Below, one piece after another: positions 20,732 through 31,492 of a stretch of 64,000 nt of DNA (positions are counted from its first letter, which is position 1; each line of letters starts with the position of its first letter). Below the pieces are notes generated by a model. The model was not told where the DNA came from, searched no databases, and was given only the letters and a program-made list of their open reading frames with translations. Source of the stretch: Chrysopilus asiliformis (lineage: Eukaryota > Arthropoda > Insecta > Diptera > Rhagionidae); contig OZ035962.1 in the NCBI GenBank assembly GCA_964034945.1, positions 50,027,931-50,091,930 on the forward strand, read 5' to 3'. The translations under genes were made by a program, and so were the position numbers.

Positions 20732-22088
20732 CAGTAGTATCGTGGCCATCGTAAGAACGGGCCAGAGGCATGATAAATGTCAAACGATGTGACGTCACCA
20801 TTTACTACTTGGTAGTTTATCGTTGACAGCTGTGCCGGTTGAACGCGTGCGCTTTTTGCTTCGCCGAAATAGTAGCAAAAACGTTTAATTTCATTGTTTT
20901 TTCGATGAGTGTCTTTATTTTATAGACTTAGTTATGCGTGGATTGTGAATTACATTGAATTTTCACCGAAAAAGTTGTATTTTCAGTGAAACTATTTGTA
21001 ACCTCAAAAGTGAATTGTGAGATGTGAAAATCTTTAAAAACAAATAAATAACAAAAAATTATAGAAGAATTCACAAATCAAGTGTATAAATTTAGTCTTT
21101 TCATTTATGTTTTCCACAATTTGGAATAACATTTCATGTTTGTTTTGTAGAAATGCCGCGAACTTGTTGTGTCGCGAAATGTAGCTCTACGCACAAAATA
21201 AATAATCTAATTTCTTTTTCCAAATGTCAATAAAAGTGATAAGTGTGAATAAAAGTGATGTGAAATAGGTGCCAGATTAAAATGATGAATGTGATGACCG
21301 GGTTTTTAATCCAAGAATTCTAAGAAAATTCATACGGAATGGACTTCGTATATCATCGTAATTAACTAAATATTATATGTTAGAGCCAACTTTTCCTAAT
21401 TTTTTATAGATTTTCCAAGCAAGTTAAATATATAACGCAAGAAAAAAAATCCTTACATAAAAAAACATTGAAATGACTTAAATTTTCTTTTCGAGTTTCA
21501 TTTTCGGCGGCTGAAAAGTGTTCGAGTAAATTTCCGAAAATGAATAATAAATATATTTTTTTTTTTTTTTTTGAATTTGATTTAGGTTGGTCGAGCAAAG
21601 CTATATGACCATGTGTCTAAGATAATCATCTCTCACTACACATGAATGGTGCAGCGAGTAGGTTTTTTACGATACCACATGTGCGCCATGAAAATGGCGA
21701 CATGTCTGAACTGGCTTGTACAGTCGGAATCACGACCGACACCCGAGCCCCCCTGGAACACACAACTCTGCACTCTAAAGACACTCCAAGATGGCGATTC
21801 CTCCGACCGGAACCAATCTCGACCACCTCCAACGGCAACTCGAGAGAGACTTAATAAATATTTGATCGAAATCGAGTTAGCTGATACCGCTTCAAACATT
21901 TCCGTGCTTTTGACTTTCGATTCGAGTTCCCTGATAAGGTCCTGGAATATTTAATAAACGTGACAAATCGAGTATTAACTGCTTTGCTATTGCATTTTTC
22001 CCATTTGATAAGTAGTTTCTATGTAGTATTCTGTGACGTCATTACTTTTGCCATCCGGCCCGTACTTACGATGGCCACGGTAGTATTG
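20732..22088. mobile_element. 1.36-kb TIR element with a THAP start
   Basis: Inverted ends CAGTAGTATCGTGGCCATCG and, as its complement, CAATACTACCGTGGCCATCG, both continuing into CGTAAG-ACGGGCC and a nearby GACGTCA. Inside is a truncated THAP coding start at 21153. GC-richer sequence at 21630-21850 has long frames on both strands but nothing recognisable. A THAP start suggests a derivative of a P-type, Kolobok or ISL2EU transposon. No target duplication could be fixed. Confidence 0.7.
21153..21233 (+). pseudogene. THAP-domain start, 26 codons then stop
   Basis: MPRTCCVAKCSS... has the MP-x-x-CxVxxC opening of THAP zinc fingers (first cysteine pair C-x3-C). After about 25 residues with the ISFSK-like FxxFP region it hits a stop, so the remaining His, Cys and AVPTIF parts are lost. 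A TTTTGTAG acceptor-like sequence directly precedes the ATG. THAP domains bind DNA and sit at the N-terminus of P-element-type transposases. Confidence 0.68.
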
Positions 22089-22095
22089 ATTCGAT

Positions 22096-22210
22096 TCAAG
22101 TAAATACGAGTACATATTCGATACTTTTGTTTTGATACCAAGTAATTTTGTAATCGATACCTTTAACCCGATACCAAGTAGGTATCGATACTTTTTGACT
22201 GATATCGGAA
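22096..22210. repeat. Cluster of TATCGATAC-type motifs, transposon end-like
   Basis: GATACC/GGTATCGATAC-type motifs occur at least six times (ATTCGATAC, AATCGATACC, GGTATCGATAC). A similar cluster lies at 28605-28710. Dense subterminal motifs of this kind are typical of hAT-type ends. No coding support was found. Confidence 0.4.
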
Positions 22211-22575
22211 AGTGAGTACATACTTTTTATTGAATATTTAGGCATCTTCACCCTTATGACCATGGCATCAAACTCGCATTCTTTGCCAAATTTTCCAATG
22301 GAAGTGTGGAGCTCATATAGGGACTCTAGGTTTTTTTTATAATTTTTGGGGAAAATATGAAGTTTCTCTTTACTTGAGCTTGGCCGTTTCATCATTAAAA
22401 TTTCCTCCACTTGAAGAATAGGAGGAAATAAAATCGGTGTTTCCTTTATTATATAAATATGCCAGAGCGTTTTTAGTAGTGGTTGCATCGTCAGTTCCTT
22501 GTGAAAGGTTGTTTTCAAAGGTGGGTGCAACCATTACTCATGTTCCGAAAAACGATTTTTTTGACTAGTGTGAAA

Positions 22576-22933
22576 GGTTTTGACGTGGATACGTCTTGGA
22601 TTTTGGTTATGGGGGTACAAATTAGAAAATCGGCTTGCTGCCATGATAAAAAATTTGCAATCGATGATACTCGATAGTTTGTGGTGACATCCGAACAGAA
22701 ACTGTGTTATAAGATCCGGCCTACATTAAAGCATTGTTTAGGGTATTTTGTTATGTTAAACTATGTTCAATTATTTTTTTAAAGATCAAAATCAAAAATG
22801 TTATGTTTTAAATAAAAATTTGTTTCCTTAATTTCCATTTCACTAAAATTTCTTACTTAAATATCTATTGGCGATCGTTGTAGGCGGATCCACATCTTCT
22901 GGCCGTCTCTACGAGACAGACACCTGCTTTTTT
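22576..22933 (+). mobile_element. Rep-C copy 4, short internally deleted form
   Basis: It has both Rep-C ends (TTTTGACGTGGATACG and GACACCTGCTTTTTTT) but joins ATCAAAATCAAAAATG directly to TTATGTTTTAAATAAAAATT, losing about 0.8 kb. Confidence 0.85.
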
Positions 22934-23048
22934 TAGTTCAAATACCACCTTTTACATATAAAAATTGTTATTTTACAAATTAAATTGGGGTTTTTGAACA
23001 TTTAACTGATTTTCTGCGAGTCGAATTAACTATCTTCAATTTGATTTG

Positions 23049-24205
23049 AAAAAAGCAAGGTGTCTGTCTCGTAGAGACGGCCAGAAGACGTGGATCCGCC
23101 TACAACGGTCGCCAATAGATATTTAAGTAAGAAATTTTAGTGAAAAGGAAATTAAGGAAACAAATTTTTATTTAAAACATAACAAAAGCTATAATTGCCG
23201 ATCTGGCAATTATTGAAAATCCGTATGGTGATTTAAGTAAACGGCGAACAGTTGTATCAAAATTCCAGTTTGAAGTCAAACTTTCTAATTAGATTTTTTT
23301 AAAATTTATTCCAATCGGATTTTGATGTATGGGAGTTTTATGTAGAATCATATCCTAAATAACTTTTGTTCTTGCACTTTTTTGATAAGATGCACCGTTT
23401 TTGAGATATTCGGTTTCATAATTTTATAATATAATAATTTTATTTATAATAATAATTTTATATAATAATTTTATTTATAAGTAATTGGTTTATGATAAGA
23501 GAAGTATGAAGTAAATATCATACATACAGTGTTCAAAACACTCCCATTTCTAGTCTTTCGTTCAAATTAATTATATATATAATGACGAAGGTTTTACATA
23601 AATTTACTACTGTTTCATCGATTCTACTACTGTTTTTCGGCCGATTTACGAAAATCAAAAGTCACAACCCTGAACAGAAGTTTAATGCTGGGAGCGAAAT
23701 ATCGCTCTCTTACACCGCGTCTTGATTAACAATTTTTCATCCGAAGAAATATCTCATCGCAATGAGATTTTTTTGACAGCTGGGCCGAAAATCTTTTGAA
23801 ATTTAGTACTCAAAATGCCGATGAAAAGAAAACACATAGTCGCCGCTCTCGCAATTAATGCAATACGTGAAATTGAAAAGTCTGAAACAGAAGAACAGAA
23901 GAAAAGAAAAACCCCTTAATGTTATATATTCTCTTCCAAAGCTTTTTGTATCGTATTTTGTAAAAATTAGTTATTTTTGCAATTACTTGTCGGGAGAAAT
24001 TGGATTCCGCCATCTTGAATTGTGAAATTCCAAGAAATTTTGCTATTGCAAGATTTCAAGAAATTTCTCTCTGGGATTTTTCCCCTCCATCAACTCGAGC
24101 TCTGATTGGTCGATCAAAAATCTCTGCGATGAAAAATCCCAGGTCAAGACGCGGTGTTACTAATGAAAAACATACTTATTTATGTGTGTGCACGAAACCA
24201 GCGAG
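23049..24205 (-). mobile_element. Rep-C copy 5, interrupted by Rep-D
   Basis: It begins AAAAAGCAAGGTGTCTGTC on the plus strand and proceeds toward the Rep-C 5' end. Rep-D copy 3 splits it at CTCTTACTAATG. After it, Rep-C runs on only to TATGTGTGTGCAC, where an unrelated sequence begins. It faces copy 4 tail to tail across a 115-bp spacer. Confidence 0.82.
23713..24156 (+). mobile_element. Rep-D copy 3, nested in Rep-C
   Basis: 444 bp with CACCGCGTCTTGATT and GTCAAGACGCGGTG ends, flanked by TTA (23710-23712 and 24157-24159). Confidence 0.94.
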
Positions 24206-24546
24206 AGTATTGGTAGAAAGCCCCAAAAGTAAATCGGACATGTATGAGTAAGTAGTCGGTGATTTAGTCACTTGTCATTGTTCGCGCTATTATGCATTGT
24301 TTCGTCGGGAGGAAATCGCAACTTTAATTTTATATCGCGTTTTAGGTAAATAATAATATATTTTCGCCCAAAAATAAGTGCAAGTATTTCGTGGCTTAAC
24401 AAACTCGTATTTATTATTAGATATTAGTGATAAACTACTGTTTTCCGTGATTTTACTGTGTTTTTCTTGGCCGACAAAGTGAGTTCGGAATAATTTTACT
24501 TTACCGGAATGCGACGAATTGCGAGGATCCGAGGACCCCAAATTAG
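24206..24546. other. Spacer, nothing recognised
   Basis: Mixed AT-rich sequence between Rep-C copy 5 and a MITE. No coding or repeat identity was seen. Confidence 0.45.
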
Positions 24547-24789
24547 ACAATTTGAGGTCACAGACCTCATAAAAGTGGTTTAAAATGACCGCTGAAGTGG
24601 GGCGGAAAAAAGGGGGGTGAGGCTGAAAAGTTTTTCCGCTCCAATTTCCAGTAAAATTGGTTTGTAGCTAAAGTTTTTTTTCGTCTGAAAAGTGAGGTTA
24701 TATGAAAATTTTAAAAAAAAATTTTGTAATTAAAACAGCGTCAGCAGTCATTTCAAACCACTTTTATGAGGTTTGTGACCACAAATTGT
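24547..24789. mobile_element. 243-bp MITE, Rep-H
   Basis: Inverted ends ACAATTTGAGGTCACAGACC and its right counterpart extend about 50 bp (CTCATAAAAGTGGTTT...). A related fragment lies at 38615-38725, joined to a Rep-C end. The target duplication is not clear. Confidence 0.78.
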
Positions 24790-25396
24790 TCTAGTGAAAG
24801 TGCGTTTTTGACAATCCCTCGGATTCCAGTAAAGTAAAATTTAGGGGAATTGGCAATAAATAGCTGGTAAAGTCTAGTGAACAAAGTGATATTTAGTGAA
24901 ATTAGTTTACGGGTTGCAAAATTAAAAGAAATTATATGCATTTTTGGCCATTCGCAAAGAAAATGCACTTGCACTTAATTATGGGTGATTGCGTTCGGTG
25001 TTTTTCATGACCTGTGCAATAATATTGTGCAATAATAATTATATTTGAAGTTTTCCAAACGATTTATTTGAAAAGAAAATGTTCTTCAGGTGCCAGTTTA
25101 TTAAGTAGCCTTAACATATCGTATTTTTAAAAAAATATTTTAGCCGGAAATTACCAAAACAGTGACATTTTTAAAATTTGTTTTTTTGGTTTTTTACTTT
25201 TTTGACAAAAACTATTTCTTACAAGTATGTTGTATAATAAATATGATAGATCATTGAGTTTTCTGCATTTTTGCCTTTTACTGTAAATAATTATCTCGTA
25301 CCGTTCTCAAAATATTAACGAAATTCAAAACACCCCTTCCGACTACTTGTAAGTATATATGTGTGTGTAACTTTCCCGAGTTCGTGGCTTCTTAGC

Positions 25397-26073
25397 GAGG
25401 TGTCCCATTGGCCATCAGCTGCTGCAGCTGACTGATCCCGATATCAGTTGCACATGTAATCCAATGGCGCATGGCACACTGCAAAAAATGTGCAGCTTCA
25501 TGTCTGCGACACAAAGCTGACTTTTTTGAACTGATCTAAATGTAGCTGATATCAGGAACATGTCGGGTAGTTTCTAATGTCATTTTTGTTAGATTAAATA
25601 AAATAAAATGATAATTTTCAATATTTTTTCGTCTGGCGGTAATAATTGTCATCAGTGGCACAGTCTATAAAGGTAGCATGGCCACTCTATAGGTTATAGG
25701 CTCTCTACTTCATATAATGTTGACTTTAAAATAATTACTAGTTGAGGACATCATAAAATTTTGACAAGTCTGTTTAACTAATAAACTTTTGAACAAGTGG
25801 AAATAAATACGATGTCCACCGAATAGGAAAAATTAAACACAGGAATCGTACAAGCTGTAGGAAAAGGTAGATGTTTGTACGATTGCACAGATTCAGTTTT
25901 TTTAGCAGAGAAATAAGGAGAAGTTCTTCCTCCGAGTCCGACATTTTGACGTTTGAGGTCAGCTGATCCCAGTTCAGTGTGTCATGTCAACTGATCGAAT
26001 CAGTTCATGCAGCTGCGCGACCTGATGTCGGGATCAGTCAGCTGCAGGAGCTGATGCGCCAGTGGGACATCTC
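25397..26073. mobile_element. 677-bp TIR element, Rep-Q
   Basis: Ends GAGGTGTCCCATTGGCCATC on the left and its imperfect inverse on the right share about 50 bp, including CTGCAGCTGACTGATCCCGA. Inside, GGCCACTCTATAGGTTATAG at 25680 resembles the ends of the 60.4-kb element. There is no coding sequence. Confidence 0.82.
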
Positions 26074-26434
26074 CCTTATATCTCGCTGATTTCGGATAAA
26101 GCCAAAAAATTGAAGCATTTTTCTTGTTGGTGTGAGTAACAACGAACACCATTAAGTTTAATGTAGTGACGTAGGGAAAAATGGACAAATTTAGAAAACC
26201 TTAGATAAAGCAATTCATTTGCTTTGATACGCCACTGGTGTTTTTTGACACATCGCTCTTCTTCTTGTTTTTGTTGTTTAATGGTGCACCATTAAAAATT
26301 AATTTCGCGTATGCTGACGAAAAAACAACATTTTACGTAACTTTGATGATAAAATTTGTTTTGGGCGTGTAGCAAAACTTTATTAAAAGCAAAACGGAGT
26401 TTCGCGAGTGCGTGAATTTGTAGGAATTATCATA

Positions 26435-26718
26435 AGTTTTTTTTCGTAGACGTTTCGGTTTTCATCGAATTTTGTTTAATTTACTGACTTAATTCGCGCA
26501 AACTAAATTAATTTCGATGCAAAACTCACCGCTTATTAATGATAAAACCATAAAATAACGTGACATGCTGTGGAAATGTGAAAAAATGTGACTTTTCGGA
26601 CAGTAAGATCTCTTTGGGGGATAAATCAGAAATCTCTTTGGGGGCTATTCAGAAAAAAATGCTTCACTCACGGACACTGTATATGTGCAGATTCTGTCTT
26701 CCTGTCATTCTTATTCGT
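26435..26718 (+). repeat. Rep-I copy 1
   Basis: About 270 bp nearly identical to 52193-52462, from ACGTTTCGGTTTTCATCG to CTTATTCGTAGG. Both copies stop at the same base, and here Rep-C follows directly. Family unknown. Confidence 0.85.
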
Positions 26719-27229
26719 AGGCCAACAGCCATTGCTCGAGGCTTTTATTCATTTTTATGCGAGACCCACAAACCGCTTTGAACAAGAAGCGAAAACTTAA
26801 ATAGAAATCATTTTCGTTCCCAAGAACGAGAGTCGGAAACCACAGCAAACGATTTTGCCGTTAAGAGCGACACTTTTCAGAGCGAAAAGAACGAAATAAC
26901 ATGGCTTTCACTACATCAGATTCAATACACACAAAGGAGGAGCATAAAAAGAGTATAAATGTGAAATCTGTACTACAAGCAGCAAACACAGCATAGCAGC
27001 GGCAGTGAAAATTTAGATTTTGATTCTTAAAAAAATAATTGAACATAGTTTAACATAACAAAATACCCTAAACAATGCTTTAATGTAGGCCGGATCTTAT
27101 AACACAGTTTCTATTCGGATGTCACCACAAACTATCGAGTTTCGTCGATTGCAAATTTGTTATCATGGCAGCAAGCCGATTTTCTAATTTGTACCCCCAT
27201 AACCAAAATCCAAGACGTATCCACGTCAA
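26719..27229 (-). mobile_element. Rep-C copy 6, 5' half
   Basis: It runs from CCAACAGCCATTGCTCGAGG to GACGTATCCACGTCAAAA on the plus strand, so it is the 5' half on the minus strand. The 3' half is absent. Confidence 0.85.
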
Positions 27230-27440
27230 AAAGTAACTTAGATGTGCAAAAGAATCAATTTAATTTGTAGCATAGCCAATTTTATTTATAAAAGGTGGTA
27301 TTTGAACTAAAAAACCTGTGCTAGTTTTCCTCCCATTCTTCAATTGAAAGAGATTTTCTTAAGAAAATCTAAATGAAAGTAAGACAGTAATATTTTTGTC
27401 TTTATATATAATTATGTTGATTAATTTTTATAAAAAATAA

Positions 27441-28012
27441 ACAACCTATTCCACAAAAGTACAATTCTACAATTCACAAATTGTTAAATTGTATATTCAC
27501 AACTACAAATCCAAAAAAACCGTTCCAGGAACTCACACATTTGTAAATATTTTTTCTTTCGTTTTTTACAATTTCGATTTATACAATTATATCAGTTTTT
27601 TGTATCAACGAAATTTTTCGTTGAATTCAAGCACAGAAGTTAAGTTGAAATTTATTCTAGGACGATAAATTCTTCTGCAACGAGTTGCTAATTGCATATT
27701 AGCTTCATTTTCGCTACTACTTTCGCTACTATTTTTTACACTTGTGATCACTTTTAGAAGCGTTTGAACACTGCTAAATATTTCTAACAATTGTAGTTAG
27801 ATTCCTGCAAAAAATGTCTTTGTCGAACGGTATTGGACTACAAGCGATAAAGACTTGTGAAAATATTTCGGATTGTAAAATTACTCCGAATTTGTACTTG
27901 TGATTTATAAATTGTATTTTAAGAAATGAAAATGTATTTACAAGTCCTACAATTTGTGAAAAATAGCTACAAGTACAAGTCTAGTACTTTTGTGGAATAG
28001 GCCCCTGGTGAA
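27441..28012. mobile_element. Harbinger-like MITE with HARBI1 remnant
   Basis: The ends CCTATTCCACAAAAGTAC and GTACTTTTGTGGAATAGG are inverted repeats, related to the TGGCCTATTTCACC ends of the 45.5-kb element. CTGGTGAAATTTT follows on the right, similar to the CWG-containing Harbinger target. The left border is less clear. Confidence 0.72.
27605..27790 (-). pseudogene. HARBI1 N-terminal remnant
   Basis: The C-terminal half of this 61-residue frame reads YRPRINFNLTSVLEFNEKFR, parallel to YRPRINYNITECFSFNERFR at 47.3 kb. Both correspond to the segment before the first helix of HARBI1-like nucleases. It ends there; no nuclease domain remains. Confidence 0.6.
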
Positions 28013-28055
28013 ATTTTGATGTTTCACAATAAAATGTGTAAAAAATTTCGTTTTT

Positions 28056-28600
28056 ATACCTGTATGGTGAAACCAAAGGGTATATTAACTTTGCCTTACC
28101 GTTTGTAACGCCAAGATCCCGTCATCACACACAAAAATGAATTACACCAGTGTGTTTAGAATGATAAAAATAATTAATTTCTGCATGTCCGTCCGTCCGT
28201 CTGTCTGTCTGTGGCGCGGATTGCGGGCGCACGGATTGAGCTAGAGACTTGAAATTTTGCACAGATCAGTTTTTCGTAAAATGCGAAAGTTTGTTAATGG
28301 GCAAAAATGGACCATTAGGGGGGGTACCCCCCATACGAACAAAAACTTTTTTTCTGAATATCTCAAAAACGGTGAATTTTATCAAAAAAGTCCAAGAACA
28401 AGTTATTTAGGATATGATTATACATAAAACTCCCATACATCAAAATCTGATTGGAATAAGTTTTAAAAAATCTTATTGGAAAGTTTGACTTCAAAGTGGA
28501 ATTTTGTAACACCTGCTCGAATTAAGATACGAATATGACCATACGGGTTTTCAATAATTGCCAGATTGGCAATTATAGCCTTTGTTATGTTTTTTCATTC
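28056..28600 (+). mobile_element. Rep-B copy 2 (DINE/INE-1-like)
   Basis: Full length: TATACCTGTATGGTGAAACC, GTCCGTCCGTCTGTCTGTCT, a GGGGGGGTACCCCCC palindrome, inverted ACCATACGGGT near the 3' end, the hairpin ATTGCCAGATTGGCAATTAT and the terminus TTGTTATGTTTT. Confidence 0.88.
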
Positions 28601-28774
28601 GATCCGAGTAGGTATCGATACTTCCCACCGATATTAAGTGTGGGATCGATACTTTTTTGTGATGATACTTTCAAGTAAAAGTATCGATACTTTGCCGTAT
28701 CGAATCAACACTAGGTGTCAGGTCTTTTTGACTGACGTGGCAGTAAGAGTGTTAAGGTTATATCTGATTTCACA

Positions 28775-29246
28775 ATGGCAGAAAATAAGTTGAGCAGAAG
28801 TGAAATTTTGAAATTAATAAATTTCTACCGGGAAAGAGTGCCTCTGGAAGACTGCCTCTAAATTGTATCGTAGAAACGATCTCAAGAGGCAGGCGTATGA
28901 ACAAATCGGCGCGGAACTGAAACTCACAAGCGAGGAAGTGAAGAAAAAGTTGACAAATTTACAAACGACGTATGTTCACGAAAAAAAGAAAATCGATGCG
29001 AGTCGGAAGTCTGGAGTATCGACAGAAGATATTTATGAGCCTTCATTGTTTTCGTATTCAGAAATGAGTTTTATAGACAAAATAACTTTCTTTGCTTTCT
29101 TAGAGCCTGTTTACACACAGATTGGGCATGAACATGGGACTGAATCAAAAATGTTGCTCGTGTTTACACACAGATTGGAACTGAACGCTACTCTCAGTTT
29201 GCCAGGAAACAATTGGAAACGAAACGTAATTGAATTTTTTCATTGA
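28775..29246 (+). pseudogene. MADF-domain protein, frameshifted
   Basis: ATG 28775 opens MAENKLSRSEILKLINFYRER. A one-base slip near 28840 then moves the reading to the next frame, which gives ECLWKTASKLYRRNDLKRQA, LTSEEVKKKLTNLQTTYVHE and KKKIDASRKSG. This is the usual MADF (Adf1-type Myb/SANT-like) pattern with its conserved tryptophan and the KK-x-LxxLRTxY-like motif. From about 29100 the reading enters a separate inverted-repeat element and loses similarity before the stop at 29246. MADF proteins bind DNA and often accompany Harbinger-type transposons. An unmutated paralogue could be host-coded. Confidence 0.78.
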
Positions 29247-29604
29247 ATAGTTAAAGGAAAATTATTTTCAATTAATATTCATCAGAATAAACTAAAAAAA
29301 TTTTGAAATGGATAATAAAAAGTTTCTGGCAGGAGCAAGCATGCTTTATGTTAGAGTTTATTCCATGTAGACATTTTTGCTTGCGAGATCCGAATTCTTT
29401 CACCACTGGAACGCAAATGACAATGGAACGCGAAAAATACGCACTGAAAAATACCAACCAATCAGAACCACATGTACGGAACGCTGAACATGGAAAATCT
29501 TTGTTTTCTGGTTCAGTACTTCAATATTGTCCCCGTTCTTCTCTTTATCATCATTTCGACATTTTCGTTCAGTCCCATGTTCATGCCCAATCTGTGTGTA
29601 AACA
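29108..29604. mobile_element. About 500-bp inverted-repeat element
   Basis: TGTTTACACACAGATTGGGC and the following CATGAACATGGGACTGAA return inverted at the right end (36 bp, nearly perfect). A partial second copy of TGTTTACACACAGATTGG lies at 29160. The duplication is uncertain. Confidence 0.8.
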
Positions 29605-29663
29605 TGGTCTTACGTTTGACATTTTTCAACTGAAGTCACATGCAGTGTCGCAAGACAGCATAG

Positions 29664-30601
29664 TAGAGATGTTCAAAAAGTAATGAACGATTTAAAAGTA
29701 ATGATTACTCACAAGTAACGATATGAAATCGATTTAAAAGTAATGATTACTCACAAGTAACGATATGAAAAAGAAGAGAAATCATTACTTTTCACTTTCG
29801 TTACATCGTTCTTTCTCCCAGCACAAAATTTCTTACACCGCGTCTTGACTTGGGATTTTTCATCGCAGAGATTTTATAATTGACCAATCAGAGCTCGAGT
29901 TGACGGCGATATCGTCATCAACTCGAGCTCTGATTGGTCAATTATAAAATCTCTGCGATGAAAAATCCCAAGTCAAGACACGGTGTTACTCAAAATGAAT
30001 ATGCGTCGGCCGCTCTGGTCGTGCTTGTTCGTACCGTGCTTCGGCCCCATTGAATTTTTCTTCTCTGCTTTGTGCGATATTCGTCCCATCAGCCCAACAA
30101 GTAACGATAGTGCTGAAGGAATGATTTCATTTTGTTTCGTTACTTTATGTAACGTTTTCGTTTTCATTACTTTAGCATATCACGAAAAATTAGAGAGTAA
30201 GGAATTTTCGAAGTCTTATTTCGAAAAATTTGTTTAAAAATCATCTTTGTTTCCACTTTTTTTAAAGAGTTTTTTCTATTTAAACTATTTTAAGATTTTG
30301 ATCCATGAACACTGTTATTGTGGTTTCTGTATCAATGTGAAGATGAACGGAAGTTTATTATCACCTTTTAACCAATTTTTAAGGCTTAATGAACATAAAT
30401 GTAGCTATTTTTGCAGAGAAACTGGTTCCCAACTTCGCGACTAATGAATCTCAATGACTTGCGATAGAAAGAATATGGAGTTTACTGAAATCACAGGCAA
30501 AGTAATGAAGTAACGAGTAACGAAATAAAAGTAATGATTACCGTCATCAAAAGTAATGATTCGTTATCGTTACTTAAAAGTAACGAAACTCCACATCACT
30601 A
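29664..30601. mobile_element. hAT-type MITE with 8-bp duplication
   Basis: The ends TAGAGATGTTC and the inverse of CACATCACTA are short imperfect TIRs. The exact 8-bp direct repeat CAGCATAG flanks them (29656-29663 and 30602-30609). AAAGTAATGATTAC/GTAACG motifs crowd both ends, as in hAT subterminal repeats. The interior carries Rep-D copy 4 and no transposase. Confidence 0.92.
29836..29985. mobile_element. Rep-D copy 4, 150-bp palindromic form
   Basis: Both halves derive from the Rep-D right end: CACCGCGTCTTGACTTGGGA and its inverse, with CTCGAGTTGACGGCGATATC at the centre. TTA flanks it (29833-29835 and 29986-29988). The foldback form was itself mobile or arose in place after insertion. 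Confidence 0.93.
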
Positions 30602-31492
30602 CAGCATAGCAAATCGCAACACCTGTCAAATTAAAAAACGTAGTAGGAGTGATAATGGCATGCGATTTCTAGCCGTGCGTCTAACGGTAGGGTAACACCG
30701 CGTCTTGATTATCAATTTTTTATCCCTAGAAATATCTCACCGCAATGAGATTTTTTGACAGCTGGGCCGAAAATTAATGCAATACGTGAAATTGAAAAGG
30801 CTGAGACAGAAGAACAGACGAAACGAAAAACCTCTTATTGTTATATATTCTTTTCCAAAGCTTTTTGTATCGTATTGTAGGGATTGCAAATTTACCGAAC
30901 TTTGTCATTACCGGTAACGCGGTAAAAAAAATTAAAATTACCGGTAAACCGGTAATTACCGGTAAATTAAACATTTTGAGGGTATTCACAATCCTCTTCG
31001 GTATTCGGTATTTTCGGTAATATTAAAAGACTGAAAATATTCTGCTGTGAACATCCCACAGCACAGATTTGAGAACAGCGCTTTTATTTGATACGTGACC
31101 CAATCATGAACTGCGAATTTGATTATAAAATATGTCACATACCTTTAAATCCATGTTTGATGTATTCTTTTGAATTTCTATTGTGGCAACGGCTATCAAA
31201 ATTGAAAAAAATTGCATCAGTCCGATGAGATTAACAAAAAGCCAGCGAGAAAATTTGACAACTAGAAACATTACTAGCGCCACCCGCGGTTGATTCTTGA
31301 TACCGAATACCGAGGCTGAAAAACACGACTCGAGGCATGTATACAATTACCGAATCCGGTAATTCATTTTTACATGAACCAAGTTACCGGCTCGGTAAAA
31401 ATCTATTAAATTTGACTGAATTACCGAGCGGTAAATTTACCCGCATTTTAAAAGACGACTGTGAATTCCCTGTTTCTAAAATTATTAGGAAA

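Noticed and set aside
21626..21954. Overlapping open frames on both strands in a GC-richer patch
   Set aside because: Frames are open on both strands because of composition; none shows a recognisable motif.
22096..22530. 144-residue minus-strand frame considered as a hAT transposase C-terminus
   Set aside because: No convincing hAT dimerisation motif could be read; only the TATCGATAC motif cluster is reported.
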